Assembly (NCBI RefSeq): GCF_009852415.1
Contig: NZ_WOXS01000002.1
Coordinates: 496,001-560,000, forward strand
Source of the DNA: Streptomyces sp. Tu 3180
GTDB lineage: Bacteria; Actinomycetota; Actinomycetes; Streptomycetales; Streptomycetaceae
Length of the DNA: 64,000 nucleotides
Reading direction: 5' to 3'
Shown here: piece after piece, positions 1 to 8,419 of the stretch
Numbering within the stretch: position 1 is the stretch's first letter
Layout of the letters: every line of letters begins with the position of its first letter
The notes under the pieces: generated by a model
What the model was told of the DNA's origin: nothing
Databases searched by the model: none
Seen by the model: the letters and a program-made list of their open reading frames with translations, nothing else
Program-made: the position numbers and the translations under genes

Positions 1-1124
1 TCTCCCCGCCCGCGGCGGCCGCACCGGCACGGCCCGGGAACACCTCGTCCGTCGAGGAACCGAGCGCCCAGGTGCCCGCCGGTGTCACGGCCGGAGTCGC
101 CGTCTTCGACCGGCAGACCGGCACCTTCACCGAGCAGGTGAACGCGAGCGCGCAATTCCGTTCGGCCTCGATCGTCAAGCTGCTGATGGCCCTGGACTTC
201 CTGTGGAACCGAGGTCCTGACTACACCGTCCCGGCCGCCGACCGCGCCCGGCTGGAACCGATGCTCCGCAGCAGCGACGACGCCGCGGCCAATCACTACT
301 GGTCGAACTACGGTTATTCGGCGATCATCGACCGCATGGTCGGCCGGCTCGGCCTGAGCGACACGGTGCCGCCCGTCGACGAGAACTTCTGGGGCTACAC
401 CGCCATGTCGGCCCGCGACACGGTGAAGGTCTACCGCTACGTCCTGGAAAAGGCACCCGCGCCCGTCCGGGACTTCATCATGGGCAACCTCCGTCAGTCG
501 ACACGCTGCGCGTCGGACGGATTCGACCAGCACTTCGGTATCGCAGGCGCCTTCGACCGTCCGTGGGCCGTGAAGCAGGGCTGGGCGGGCTCCTCGTACC
601 CGGCGGGCACATGCGGCCCCGTCAGCACGGCCCCGGCCCGGGCGGACACGGCGGCAGAAGGCCCCGGCCCCGGCACCACCACCACCGCGGCCGTGGACCT
701 GACCCGTCCGGCCCTGCACTCCACCGGCACCGTCGGCGCCGGTGACCGCTCCATCGTGGCCGTCTTCACGCTGCACCCGAACGGCACTTCCTACGGGAAG
801 GCTTTCACCGACCTGGGCCGGCTGACCCGCTCGCTGAACGTGCCCGGTGGCGTCGCTCCGTCCGGAAAGTGGTACGGGACCTGGAGTTCGCTCGTCAATG
901 TCCGGAGCGAACCGGTCCTCGGGAACAACGTGATGACCCGACTGCCCGCCGGGGTCGAGGTGCTGGTGGGCTGCCAGAAGAAGGGCCAGACCGTCTCCGT
1001 GCCGCCGTACACCAACGAGTGGTGGGCGTACCTGCCCCAGTACGGCGGCTACGTCTCCAACATCTACATCAGCCATCCGGACAATCAGCTGCCGGACGTC
1101 CCGCTGTGCCCGAGCCGGCAGTGA
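1..1124 (+). CDS. Secreted serine hydrolase (class A beta-lactamase fold) with C-terminal SH3-like domain, 5' truncated
   Basis: The reading frame is open to the left edge, so the N-terminus, probably with a signal peptide, is missing. The first in-window start codon is GTG 72, but an Ala/Pro-rich stretch in the same frame precedes it. Counting from codon 72, SIVK at residues 33-36 fits the SxxK nucleophile motif, SDD at 68-70 fits the SDN box, and KQG in the second half stands where the KTG triad is expected. The final ~80 residues (WYGTW...VNVRSEP...GYVSNIYI) resemble a bacterial SH3 domain, often used for cell-wall binding. It is probably an extracellular peptidoglycan- or beta-lactam-related hydrolase. 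The substrate is not readable from sequence. An 11-bp-stem hairpin follows the stop. Confidence 0.7.
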   Translation, partial: SPPAAAAPARPGNTSSVEEPSAQVPAGVTAGVAVFDRQTGTFTEQVNASAQFRSASIVKLLMALDFLWNRGPDYTVPAADRARLEPMLRSSDDAAANHYWSNYGYSAIIDRMVGRLGLSDTVPPVDENFWGYTAMSARDTVKVYRYVLEKAPAPVRDFIMGNLRQSTRCASDGFDQHFGIAGAFDRPWAVKQGWAGSSYPAGTCGPVSTAPARADTAAEGPGPGTTTTAAVDLTRPALHSTGTVGAGDRSIVAVFTLHPNGTSYGKAFTDLGRLTRSLNVPGGVAPSGKWYGTWSSLVNVRSEPVLGNNVMTRLPAGVEVLVGCQKKGQTVSVPPYTNEWWAYLPQYGGYVSNIYISHPDNQLPDVPLCPSRQ

Positions 1125-1135
1125 CGCACCGGTCC

Positions 1136-1164
1136 CCGGGCCGGGGGCACGGTCCCCGGCCCGG
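1136..1164 (+). terminator. GC-rich hairpin after the serine hydrolase
   Basis: An 11-bp perfect inverted repeat has arms at 1136-1146 and 1154-1164 with a 7-nt loop, starting 12 bp after the stop at 1124. It has no U-tract, which is common for Streptomyces terminators. The remainder of the gap to 1364 holds no other supported feature apart from the purine-rich ribosome-binding site of the next gene. Confidence 0.5.
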
Positions 1165-1364
1165 GTGGTCCCGCCGCACGAGCACGCCCCGCATCCGGCT
1201 TCCGCCGGGCACGGGCCCGGCGGAACTTCACGGCGACCGGGAAACCCGGTTCCGCGTCGACAGGGTCGCGACGAACCCGGTCCCGCCCTACGCCCGGGAC
1301 CTCATGAGCATTTCCGGCGTGGCCACCGCGACCGAAGCGGCCACCGAGTCAGGGGGACACCGCC

Positions 1365-2288
1365 ATGTGGCGCATGCGCACACTCACCGCCGCGAGTACC
1401 GCACTGGCCGTCGCGGCGCTCGCCGTGACGGGATGCGCGGACAGCGAGGAGCCGCGGAACCGGCCCGTCCCCGCCACGGCGGAGCGGCCCAGGCCGCTGA
1501 CGGACGCGGAGACGCTGCGGATAGCGGACGCCCAGCAGCGGCTGATCGGCCGCTGCATGGCCGGCAAGGGCTTCGAGTACTGGGAAGCGGAACGGCTGAG
1601 TCTGCGCGAGAGCCGCACACTCGGCTACGTGGCGGACGATGTCGGCTGGGCTCGCGCGTACGGTTACGGCAGCCGGATCCACGCCAAGGAGGACGAGGCC
1701 CGCAGGAACAACCGCAACGCCGCCTACCGTGCCGCCCTGCCCCCCGAGCGGCGGACGGCTTACGACCGGGCTCTCGACGAAGGGCCGGGCGCCCCCGAGA
1801 TGTCCGTCCGGTTGCCCTCCGGCGGCGTCGTCCGCAAGCGGGTGGGCGGCTGCGTCGCCGACTCGGAGAAGCGGCTGTACGGGGACCCCGAGGCATGGTT
1901 CCGTGCGGACAAGGTCGCCGGGAGCGCCGGCCGCCTCCTCGTACCGAAGGTCATGGCCGACAAGGAGTTCACGGCCGCGCTGGCGGCCTGGTCGAGGTGC
2001 CTGAAGCGTGCCGGCCACACCTACGCGAACCCGGGAGACGCCCGCGACGCGGCGCTGCTGCACAGGCTCGGGGCCGCCCCGGGCGAGGCCTTCGAGGCCG
2101 AGCGTGCGCTCGCGGTGGCGGACGCCGCCTGTGCCCGCTCGGTGAAGCTCCGGTCGATCGGCCAGGAGCGTGAGAAGCACTACGTGAACCAGCTCGACGG
2201 TGTCCACCGCGAAGCTCTCGACACCCGGGCGCGCCTGCAGCACCGGGCGCTGGAACGCGCCATGAAGATCGTCGGGCCACGGACCTGA
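1365..2288 (+). CDS. Putative lipoprotein of unknown function
   Basis: The protein has 307 residues. The N-terminus MWRMRTLTAAST is followed by a hydrophobic stretch ending in a lipobox, LAVTGC, with the lipidated cysteine at residue 24. It should therefore be exported and anchored to the outer face of the membrane. The mature part is charged, largely alpha-helical in composition and rich in Arg, Ala and Glu, with a few scattered cysteines (RCMAGKG, GGCVAD, SRCLKRAG, ACARSV) that may form disulfides. An AGGGGGA ribosome-binding site lies just upstream of ATG 1365; ATG 1374 is an alternative. No enzymatic motif was recognised. It is followed in the same direction by a secreted inhibitor-like gene. 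Confidence 0.65.
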   Translation: MWRMRTLTAASTALAVAALAVTGCADSEEPRNRPVPATAERPRPLTDAETLRIADAQQRLIGRCMAGKGFEYWEAERLSLRESRTLGYVADDVGWARAYGYGSRIHAKEDEARRNNRNAAYRAALPPERRTAYDRALDEGPGAPEMSVRLPSGGVVRKRVGGCVADSEKRLYGDPEAWFRADKVAGSAGRLLVPKVMADKEFTAALAAWSRCLKRAGHTYANPGDARDAALLHRLGAAPGEAFEAERALAVADAACARSVKLRSIGQEREKHYVNQLDGVHREALDTRARLQHRALERAMKIVGPRT

Positions 2289-2420
2289 CCGTCCGGCCGC
2301 GGGGCCGAGCGGCCGCGGGTCCGACCGCCCGGCCGCGGGTCCGGCCTCCCGCACACCTCCGCGGGTCCCACACCCGCGGACCGGCCATGCCCCCCTGGGG
2401 GCTTCCACGAAGGAGTACAC
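2289..2420. repeat. Tandem GGCCGCGGG-rich spacer
   Basis: The first ~60 bp after the lipoprotein stop contain three close copies of a GGCCGCGGG/GGTCC unit that are also partly self-complementary. They may act as a transcription terminator. The spacer ends with the GAAGGAG ribosome-binding site of the next gene. Confidence 0.35.
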
Positions 2421-2894
2421 ATGCGCAAGCTGGGCACCCTCGTCGCGTCCTTGGGCCTGCTGGCCCTCGGCGCGGCCTTCCCCTCCGCGGCCCAGGCGGC
2501 TCCGCAGCAGGGGTACTACTGCGACCAGACCTGGAACAGCATCGGCCGCGACGGTTACCTGCGGGCCTGGAGCGGGTTCGACTGCACGGGCACTCTGCTG
2601 GGCGCGGCCTACGACAACGACCTCAACTGGGGTGACCAGGGAGGTGCCTTCCGGAACCAGGACTGGAAGGAGGTCAAGTCCGTGATGAACAACGGCTATG
2701 TGGGCGGCAGGGACGTCGTCGCCTTCTACCAGATCCACAACAGCGGTGCCAGCTACGTCTGCCTCTCCCCCTACGAGCTGTACGCGGACGACATCACCGA
2801 CAACTACTACACGAGCGGTGCCCGGATAGAGGGCGTCGCGTTCCACCGGTGGGTGACCGCCTCCGAGTGCGCGGGCAACAGCTGGCTGACCTGA
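2421..2894 (+). CDS. Secreted peptidase inhibitor family I36-like protein
   Basis: The protein has 157 residues. The signal peptide MRKLGTLVASLGLLALG... ends at a plausible AQA|AP cleavage site near residue 26. The ~130-residue mature protein is aromatic- and Gly-rich with several cysteines (YYCDQTW, FDCTG, YVCLSP, SECAG). This fits the beta/gamma-crystallin-like fold of the Streptomyces metalloproteinase inhibitor group (family I36), whose usual precursor size is similar. It probably inhibits an extracellular protease or acts as a structural secreted protein. The start is supported by GAAGGAG seven bases before ATG 2421. A 14-bp hairpin closes the transcript. Confidence 0.6.
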   Translation: MRKLGTLVASLGLLALGAAFPSAAQAAPQQGYYCDQTWNSIGRDGYLRAWSGFDCTGTLLGAAYDNDLNWGDQGGAFRNQDWKEVKSVMNNGYVGGRDVVAFYQIHNSGASYVCLSPYELYADDITDNYYTSGARIEGVAFHRWVTASECAGNSWLT

Positions 2895-2911
2895 CCCGCA
2901 TGGTCCGACGC

Positions 2912-2944
2912 GCGTCGCCGAGCCGTCCTCCGGCTCGGCGACGC
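2912..2944. terminator. Strong bidirectional hairpin terminator
   Basis: A perfect inverted repeat with 14-bp arms (2912-2925 and 2931-2944) and a 5-nt loop lies 17 bp after the inhibitor gene and before the end of the convergent glutamate mutase operon (stop at 3136). It separates the flank from the biosynthetic region. Confidence 0.7.
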
Positions 2945-3135
2945 CGCGTCCCGCCGAGCGGGCGGTCCGGCCCGGATGCCGCCCGCACGCTGCCGCCCGG
3001 CGACCGTGACGGCCGCCGGGTCCGGCGGGACTCCGGCGCCGGGGCCGCCGTCGGCACGGGGCCGGGGAGAGCTTCCTCCTGGACGGCGGGTGGGCCGGCC
3101 GCGGGTCGCCGGCGCCCGGGGTCGTCCGGGTCGGC

Positions 3136-4518
3136 TCAGCGGGCCGGGGCGGCTTCCCCCGGCGTTGCCGTGCGGGGGGCGACGGCGGGGGCCGCGGGGC
3201 CGTCGAAGCGGCTGCGGACGTGGGTGAGGTCGGCGAGCAGGGTGGCGGAGGTGAGGCGGGTGCCGCTGCGGGGACGTACCAGGTGGGCGATGGGCAGGTT
3301 GCCGGTGGCGGCCCAGCACAGCCGTCCGGCCGGGTCGATGTAGCTGCGGGTCAGGCCCCGGTTGTCGGGGTGGAGGCAGTACGGGACGTCGAGGTAGCCG
3401 CGGCGGAAGGCGTGGAGCAGGGCCTGGGAGAGGTCGGGGTGCAGGTCGAGGACGGCGTGGACGAGGGCGGCGGCCTCCTGGTAGGTGGGGCTGTCGGCGG
3501 GCCGGGACGGCTGGGCCGGGGCCCGTCGTCCGGCGGTGCGCGCGACGGCGGCGGCCAGTTCCAGGGCGTCGACGTTCTCCTGGATGGTGGGGATGCGCCG
3601 CGATTCGGCGACCGTCTTGACAATGAGCCGTTCCGCCCCCGTCCGTACGGCGAGTTCGGCGGAGCTCGCCAGCAGCCGCCGGGCGCCCTGCTCGGTCTCG
3701 GGGAAGACGCCCATGTAGGTGTAGAGGACCACGTGCCAGTCGTCGGTCGGCAGGAGCTCCGCGCACAGGCGGCGCAGCGCCGCGACGGCCTCGGCGTCCT
3801 GTTCCGGGGAGCTCTGCTGGGCGTAGCTGACCGACAGGCTGCGCACGCCGTGCCGGAGGAAGAAGAGCGCCTCCAGGACGCTGATGGCCACCAGCAGGCT
3901 CGGCGGGCACAGCTGACCGAGCATGCAGCCGCCGAAGGTCTCCAGGTGGGGTTCGCGGCCGGTCTCCCGCAGTGAGGCGAACAGTTCGCAGGCGGTGGCC
4001 CACTGGGTGACGGACTCGGCCAGGGGGGTCCTGCCGTAGGGCAGGCAGTAGGAGACGGGGCCTCCTTCGCTGGCGTCCAGGCCGAGGGCGGCCAGGGCCC
4101 GGAAGATGCCGACCGGGCGGGCGGAGCCGTGCCGGACCTGGACGGGGAAGCGGGGGCCCCGGATGCCGTGCAGGACCTGCTCGGTGGTGGCCGGGGGGTG
4201 GGTGACGACGGGGTAGCCGTTGAGGGGGGTGCCGGCGCGCAGGGCGGCCGCGGCGGCGTCGAGGTGGCCGACGCGGGTGTGGGCGTCCAGGGTGATGGTG
4301 CCGACGGTTCGGGCGGCGGCGGCCCGGGTGGCGGCCAGACCGGCGCGCATGGCGGCCGGGTCGCTGAAACCCATCCGGGGCTGGACCACCAGACGGCCGT
4401 TGCCGCCGTGGGCACGGACGAAGTCGCCGAAGCCGCGCGGGGCCGGACCGGCCGGGGCGGGTCCGGCGGCGGGACCCGGTCGGCGGTCCGGCGCGCCGCC
4501 CGGCGCGGGCGGCGTCAC
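3136..4518 (-). CDS. glmE: Methylaspartate (glutamate) mutase, E subunit
   Basis: The protein has 460 residues, close to the usual length of the epsilon subunit. With the S subunit it interconverts L-glutamate and (2S,3S)-3-methylaspartate through a B12-dependent carbon-skeleton rearrangement. Family landmarks are readable: PRMGFSD, TLDAHTR, LNGYPVVTH, the VRHG arginine loop, the EGGPVSYCLPYG glutamate loop, and the PPSLLVAISVLEALFF helix. The start is GTG 4518, whose GTGA overlaps the stop of the S subunit (4515-4517). The longer open frame to 4896 is only antisense to that gene's codons and was not used. It is last in a coupled operon with the AMP-ligase and PLP decarboxylase. The context implies supply of 3-methylaspartate for a carrier-bound amino-acid building block rather than catabolism. 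Confidence 0.88.
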   Translation of the reverse strand: MTPPAPGGAPDRRPGPAAGPAPAGPAPRGFGDFVRAHGGNGRLVVQPRMGFSDPAAMRAGLAATRAAAARTVGTITLDAHTRVGHLDAAAAALRAGTPLNGYPVVTHPPATTEQVLHGIRGPRFPVQVRHGSARPVGIFRALAALGLDASEGGPVSYCLPYGRTPLAESVTQWATACELFASLRETGREPHLETFGGCMLGQLCPPSLLVAISVLEALFFLRHGVRSLSVSYAQQSSPEQDAEAVAALRRLCAELLPTDDWHVVLYTYMGVFPETEQGARRLLASSAELAVRTGAERLIVKTVAESRRIPTIQENVDALELAAAVARTAGRRAPAQPSRPADSPTYQEAAALVHAVLDLHPDLSQALLHAFRRGYLDVPYCLHPDNRGLTRSYIDPAGRLCWAATGNLPIAHLVRPRSGTRLTSATLLADLTHVRSRFDGPAAPAVAPRTATPGEAAPAR

Positions 4519-5051
4519 GCGGGGACGCCCATCTGCTCGTCGGCGCGGCGCGCCTGCCCGGCGCCGGCGCGCCGCGGGCGGGCGCCCAGGGCACGGTCCG
4601 GTCCGGTGCCCAGGTCGTCCAGGAAGCGGCGGAAGGCGGCCAGGGTGTCGGTGCCGTCCTCGAAGACGGCGTCGAATCCGGCGGCCAGGAGCCGCTCGGC
4701 GTGGGAGGTGGCACCGCCGTCCACGCCGAGTTTGCCGCCGATGGCGACGGGCAGGGCGGCGGTCAGCTCGTCGTCGCGCAGCGCGCGGATGACGCGCAGC
4801 CCGTCCTGGGCGCCGTGGCCGTTGACGCTGCTGATGATCACGGCGGCCGGGCGGATCTCCCGGCAGTGGCGCACCAGCAGCTCGTCGGGGACGCACGGGC
4901 CGAGGTTGACGACGTGGTAGCCGAGTTCCTCCAGCAGCAACTGCAGGAACACCAGGTTCCAGGTGTGGGAGTCGGAGGCCACGGTGGTGACGACGACCGT
5001 GGCCCGGGCGCGGCCGGGGGCGGTGCCGGCCGGCCGGGACAGGTCAGCCAT
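4515..5051 (-). CDS. glmS: Methylaspartate (glutamate) mutase, S subunit (B12-binding)
   Basis: The protein has 178 residues with a B12-binding Rossmann-like domain at about residues 18-150. The DxH signature is DSHTWN with the cobalt-coordinating His29. This is followed by SSVNGHG, equivalent to the SxL region, and IGGKLG, the GG motif that holds the nucleotide tail. The C-terminal ~25 residues are basic and probably disordered. It forms the adenosylcobalamin-binding half of glutamate mutase with the adjacent E subunit. ATG 5051 overlaps the stop of the upstream decarboxylase (5044-5046), which indicates translational coupling. The glycine that usually follows the DxHxxG motif is Asn here, a minor deviation. 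Confidence 0.88.
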   Translation of the reverse strand: MADLSRPAGTAPGRARATVVVTTVASDSHTWNLVFLQLLLEELGYHVVNLGPCVPDELLVRHCREIRPAAVIISSVNGHGAQDGLRVIRALRDDELTAALPVAIGGKLGVDGGATSHAERLLAAGFDAVFEDGTDTLAAFRRFLDDLGTGPDRALGARPRRAGAGQARRADEQMGVPA

Positions 5052-6294
5052 GCGTGTGCTCCGCGCCGTGAGGGACCCTGGTGCGTTCGATGCGGGTGAC
5101 GGAGACGGTGTCCTCGCCGTCGGTGACGACCTCCACCGGGCTGGGCCGGCCGAGGAACATCAGCAGGCTGGCGGTGGGGCCGTAGGCGCCGGTGTTGGGC
5201 ACGGCGAGGAGGTCGCCGGGCGCCAGGCCGGCGGGGACGGCGACGTTGCGGCCCAGCACGTCGCCCGGGGTGCACAGCGGGCCGGCCAGGGTGACCTGCC
5301 TGCTGTCCCCGTCCTCCGGGACCTCGACGGAGACGGGCAGGATGCGGCCGAGGCCGGACATCCCGCCGAACACGTTGATGCCCGCGTCCAGCACGGCGAA
5401 GGTGTGGCCGCGCCCGGTCTTGAGGTTGCTCACCGCGGTGACGAGGTGGCCGCTGTCGCCGACGAGGTAGCGGCCGGACTCCACGGCGACCCGCGGCAGG
5501 CCCTGCCGCCACCCGGGGAAGAACAGGTCCAGGGCGGCGGCGAGTTCGCCGCGCAGCTTGGGGTAGGCGGCACGGTCGCCGGTGCGGCCGTAGGGCGCGG
5601 AGAAGCCCCCGCCGATGTCCAGGACGCGCAGCCGCACCCCCAGCTCGTCCTGGAGGCGGGCGGCGGTCTCCAGGGTGTGCCGGAACTCCGCCAGCAGGCT
5701 CTCCTCGTCGCGGGCGTTGCTCTGCGAGAACAGGTGCAGTCCCTCGACCGAGGTGCCGGGCACGGAGGTCAGCGCGGCGGCGGCCTCGGGGACGGTCTCG
5801 CTGTCGATGCCGAACTGGGTGGGCTTGCCGGTCATGCGCACCCCGCTGGCGGCGCTCGCCGTCGCGCTGTTGACGCGCAGCAGGCAGAGGGCGGTGGTGC
5901 CGTGGGCGCGGGCGGCGCGGCCGATGTGCTCCAGGTCGGTGAGGGACTCCGCGGAGAACAGGCCGACGCCGTGGCGGACGGCCTCGTCGAGTTCGCCCGG
6001 CGTCTTGCCGGGGCCGGTGTAGAGGATGTCCGCGCCCGGGTAGCCGGCCTCCAGGGCGGCGGCCAGTTCGCCGGTGGAGCTGATCTCCGCCTTGCAGGCG
6101 GGCCCGTCGCCGGTGCGCAGGGCACGGACCAGGTCGGGGTGGGGGTTGGCCTTGAAGGCGTAGTAGACCTCCACGCCCTCCGGCAGGAAGCCGAACAGGT
6201 CGCGGCGGGCGGCGCGCACCCGGGCCAGGTCGTAGACGTACAGCGGGGTGCCGTACCGCTCGGCGAGGTCGCGGTGGTGGGGGCTGACGGTCAC
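5044..6294 (-). CDS. PLP-dependent fold-type III decarboxylase (aminoacyl-ACP decarboxylase-like)
   Basis: The protein has 416 residues of the alanine-racemase-like (diaminopimelate/ornithine decarboxylase) fold. PLP would bind Lys48 in YYAFKANPH. The Gly-rich phosphate loop GGGFSAPYG and the GPLCTPGD motif, with the catalytic Cys supplied by the partner subunit, are present. The pairing with an AMP-ligase, a free ACP and glutamate mutase matches the VinO-type step of vicenistatin biosynthesis, in which 3-methylaspartyl-ACP is decarboxylated to a 3-aminoisobutyryl thioester. Action on the carrier-bound form is inferred. The start is GTG 6294, in a GTGA overlap with the ligase stop. A diaminopimelate decarboxylase of primary metabolism is unlikely in this operon. 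Confidence 0.82.
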   Translation of the reverse strand: MTVSPHHRDLAERYGTPLYVYDLARVRAARRDLFGFLPEGVEVYYAFKANPHPDLVRALRTGDGPACKAEISSTGELAAALEAGYPGADILYTGPGKTPGELDEAVRHGVGLFSAESLTDLEHIGRAARAHGTTALCLLRVNSATASAASGVRMTGKPTQFGIDSETVPEAAAALTSVPGTSVEGLHLFSQSNARDEESLLAEFRHTLETAARLQDELGVRLRVLDIGGGFSAPYGRTGDRAAYPKLRGELAAALDLFFPGWRQGLPRVAVESGRYLVGDSGHLVTAVSNLKTGRGHTFAVLDAGINVFGGMSGLGRILPVSVEVPEDGDSRQVTLAGPLCTPGDVLGRNVAVPAGLAPGDLLAVPNTGAYGPTASLLMFLGRPSPVEVVTDGEDTVSVTRIERTRVPHGAEHTHG

Positions 6295-7841
6295 GGGCGC
6301 TCTCCGTCGATCAGGGCGGCCAGTTCCCGCCGGGCGTTCTTGCCGTGCAGGGTGAGCGGGAACTCGGCCAGGACGCGGCACCGGGCGGGCATCTTCGCGG
6401 TCTCCAGGCGTTCCATCAGCTCCCGTACGACCGTGCGCTCGTCGAGGTCGCTCTCCACGAACAGGGTCAGGTCGTGGCGGTCGTCCGGGGGGAGCGCGGC
6501 GGCGGCCCGCACGCCGGGGATGTCCAGGGCCGCGGTCTCGATCTCCACGGTGCTCATGCGGAAGCCCTTGCGCTTGAACATGTCGTCGCGGCGGCCCTGG
6601 AAGTAGAGGTAGCCGTCCTCGTCGAGGTGTCCGTAGTCGCCGGTGTGCAGCCGGGTGACGGCCGGGTCGCCGGGATCGGGGCGGAAACTGCGGGCGGTGG
6701 CCTCGGGGTTGCGCCAGTAGCCGCGCATCACGTGGGGGCCGACGGCGACGATCTCGCCGGTGGTGCCCGGCGGCAGGGTCTCGCCGTCCGGCCCGCAGAC
6801 CAGCACGCGGGTGCCGGGCAGGGCGCGTCCGACGCTGTGCGGGCGTTCGTGCTCCTCCTCGGGCGGCATGACGGTGATCCGTTTGGCCTCCGTCTGCCCG
6901 TACTGGCGCACCACGCGGGCGCCGGGGAACAGGGCGCGCAGGGCGTCGGCGGTGGCGGCGGGCAGGGCGGCGCCGGTGTTGGTGAACATGCGCACGGGCG
7001 GCCGCTGGTCGGGGTGACGCCGGGCCAGCGAGACGATCATCGAGGCGTAGGAGGGGACGAGCGGCACCACGGTCGTACCCGTCTCGTGCATGCGGCGCAG
7101 CACGGTGAAGTCCGAGTCGCCGTCGGCGAGGACGATCTCGCAGCGGGCGACGCAGGTCATCAGGACCTTGTACAGGCCGTAGTCCCAGGACATCGGGAAG
7201 CGGCAGAAGACGACGTCGTCGGACCGGTAGCCCAGGGTCCGGACCAGCGCGGTGGAGGCGAACACCACGGCGGCGTGCGGGCAGGCCACGGCCTTGGGCG
7301 CGGCGGTGCTGCCGGAGGTGTAGACGAGGGCCGCCAGGTCGTCGCCGGACACGTCCGGCGACGCGGCCGCGTCCGGGCCGGGTTCCCGCGCGGCCGCCTC
7401 GGCGAGGACCTCGGCGACGTCGTGGACGGGGGCGCCGGTGAGGGGGCGCAGGCGGTGGACGCCCTCGGTGTCGGTCAGGACGAGGGCGGGGTCGGCGTCG
7501 GCGACGACGGACCGCAGGTGGAACGGCTTCATGGCCGGGTGCACCGGCACGAAGACGGCCCCGCGCCGCACCGTGGCGTAGAAGAGGGCCGCCAGCGGCC
7601 GGCCGGTGGGCAGCTGGAGCAGGACGCGGTCGCCGCGGCCCACGCCACGGGCCGCCAGCCAGGCGGTCAGCCGTGCGGTCCGGTCGGCCAGCTGGGCGTA
7701 GGTCCAGGCGCCGGTCGCGTCCCGTACGGCCGGGCGGTGCGGGGTCTCGGCCACGGCCTCGTCCAGAAGGCCGTGCACCGTCCGGCCGCCGGCCGCGGGG
7801 GGCGCGGTGTTTCGTTCGATCAGGTCCTGTGGGGTTGCCAA
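6291..7841 (-). CDS. AMP-forming amino-acid ligase (VinN-like, predicted 3-methylaspartate loading)
   Basis: The protein has 516 residues of the ANL superfamily. The nucleotide-binding loop YTSGSTAAPKA, the aromatic/acid motif YGQTE, the hinge HTGDYG, and the C-terminal catalytic Lys in TLHGKNAR are all present. The substrate-pocket segment FPMSWDYGLYK is typical of free-standing ligases that pair with PLP decarboxylases and ACPs rather than of modular NRPS domains. The predicted role is to adenylate 3-methylaspartate made by the two mutase genes and transfer it to an ACP, probably the divergent one at 8183. It starts at TTG 7841 with GGAG just upstream; no ATG or GTG in the frame gives a complete N-terminus. 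It is first in the four-gene minus-strand operon. Confidence 0.78.
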   Translation of the reverse strand: MATPQDLIERNTAPPAAGGRTVHGLLDEAVAETPHRPAVRDATGAWTYAQLADRTARLTAWLAARGVGRGDRVLLQLPTGRPLAALFYATVRRGAVFVPVHPAMKPFHLRSVVADADPALVLTDTEGVHRLRPLTGAPVHDVAEVLAEAAAREPGPDAAASPDVSGDDLAALVYTSGSTAAPKAVACPHAAVVFASTALVRTLGYRSDDVVFCRFPMSWDYGLYKVLMTCVARCEIVLADGDSDFTVLRRMHETGTTVVPLVPSYASMIVSLARRHPDQRPPVRMFTNTGAALPAATADALRALFPGARVVRQYGQTEAKRITVMPPEEEHERPHSVGRALPGTRVLVCGPDGETLPPGTTGEIVAVGPHVMRGYWRNPEATARSFRPDPGDPAVTRLHTGDYGHLDEDGYLYFQGRRDDMFKRKGFRMSTVEIETAALDIPGVRAAAALPPDDRHDLTLFVESDLDERTVVRELMERLETAKMPARCRVLAEFPLTLHGKNARRELAALIDGERP

Positions 7842-8182
7842 TGCTCCGCTCTCCGTTCTCCGGCCCGGGTTCTCCGGCCCGGCGGGCCTGTGGGCGGGGG
7901 CGGGGACGGACGCGGCCGGGCCCGAGCGCTCCGGCCGGGCCGGCGCGGCGCGCGGCCGGTACGGGCCGGGTGCGCGCCGCGGGCCGCGGAACCGCCCCTG
8001 GGGTGCGCACCGAGAACACCACCGGCCCCTGACGTTCGGCTCACCGGCGGCTACCGGACCACTAGCGACGCACGTCGGCGGTGGCGCGCGGTCCGCCGGT
8101 AGCCGACGGCAACCGGATCGTTAGGACGGGCTGTTGTGCTGGTCGCCGACGCCGGATCCCGCAGAAAGGGCGGTTGCTCCGT
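7842..8182. promoter_or_regulatory. Divergent promoter region with interrupted inverted repeat
   Basis: This 341-bp gap separates the start of the minus-strand precursor operon from the start of the ~19-kb plus-strand operon. It therefore must carry both promoters. An inverted repeat has arms CGGCTACCGGACC (8048-8060) and GGTCCGCCGGTAGCCG (8090-8105). They are complementary apart from three extra bases in the right arm. CACTAGCGACG and GATCGTTAGGA are the only A/T-containing islands. The repeat is a candidate operator for a pathway regulator such as the SARP at 26919. The 5' part (7850-7990) is GC-rich with nothing recognisable. Confidence 0.45.
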
Positions 8183-8419
8183 ATGACGACCACCGAAGAC
8201 GTCCTGGCCTGCATCAGCCGCCGGGTCGGGGACCAACCGATGAGCGAGACCAGCGAGTTGACGGCCCTGGGTGTCGACTCCCTGCTGCTGCTGCGCATCA
8301 TCACCGACCTGGCGGCGGACGAGACGCAGGAGATCGAGCCGCACGAGCTGGCACGGCTCGTCACCGTCGGCGACCTGACGGAGTTCGTCGGCCGGTGGAA
8401 CGGGGGGCCGCGCCCGTGA
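8183..8419 (+). CDS. Acyl/peptidyl carrier protein
   Basis: The protein has 78 residues, standard carrier length. The phosphopantetheine site is Ser33 in LGVDSLLLLR, followed by the usual acidic helix II/III region. The start is ATG 8183 (MTTTEDVL), with AGAAAGGG upstream; the open frame extends back to 8081 but the extension is not carrier-like. It lies divergent from the 3-methylaspartate ligase and decarboxylase and is the best candidate for their carrier, in the role VinL plays in vicenistatin. Its stop overlaps the start of the NRPS gene (GTGA), so the two should be made together. Confidence 0.85.
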   Translation: MTTTEDVLACISRRVGDQPMSETSELTALGVDSLLLLRIITDLAADETQEIEPHELARLVTVGDLTEFVGRWNGGPRP

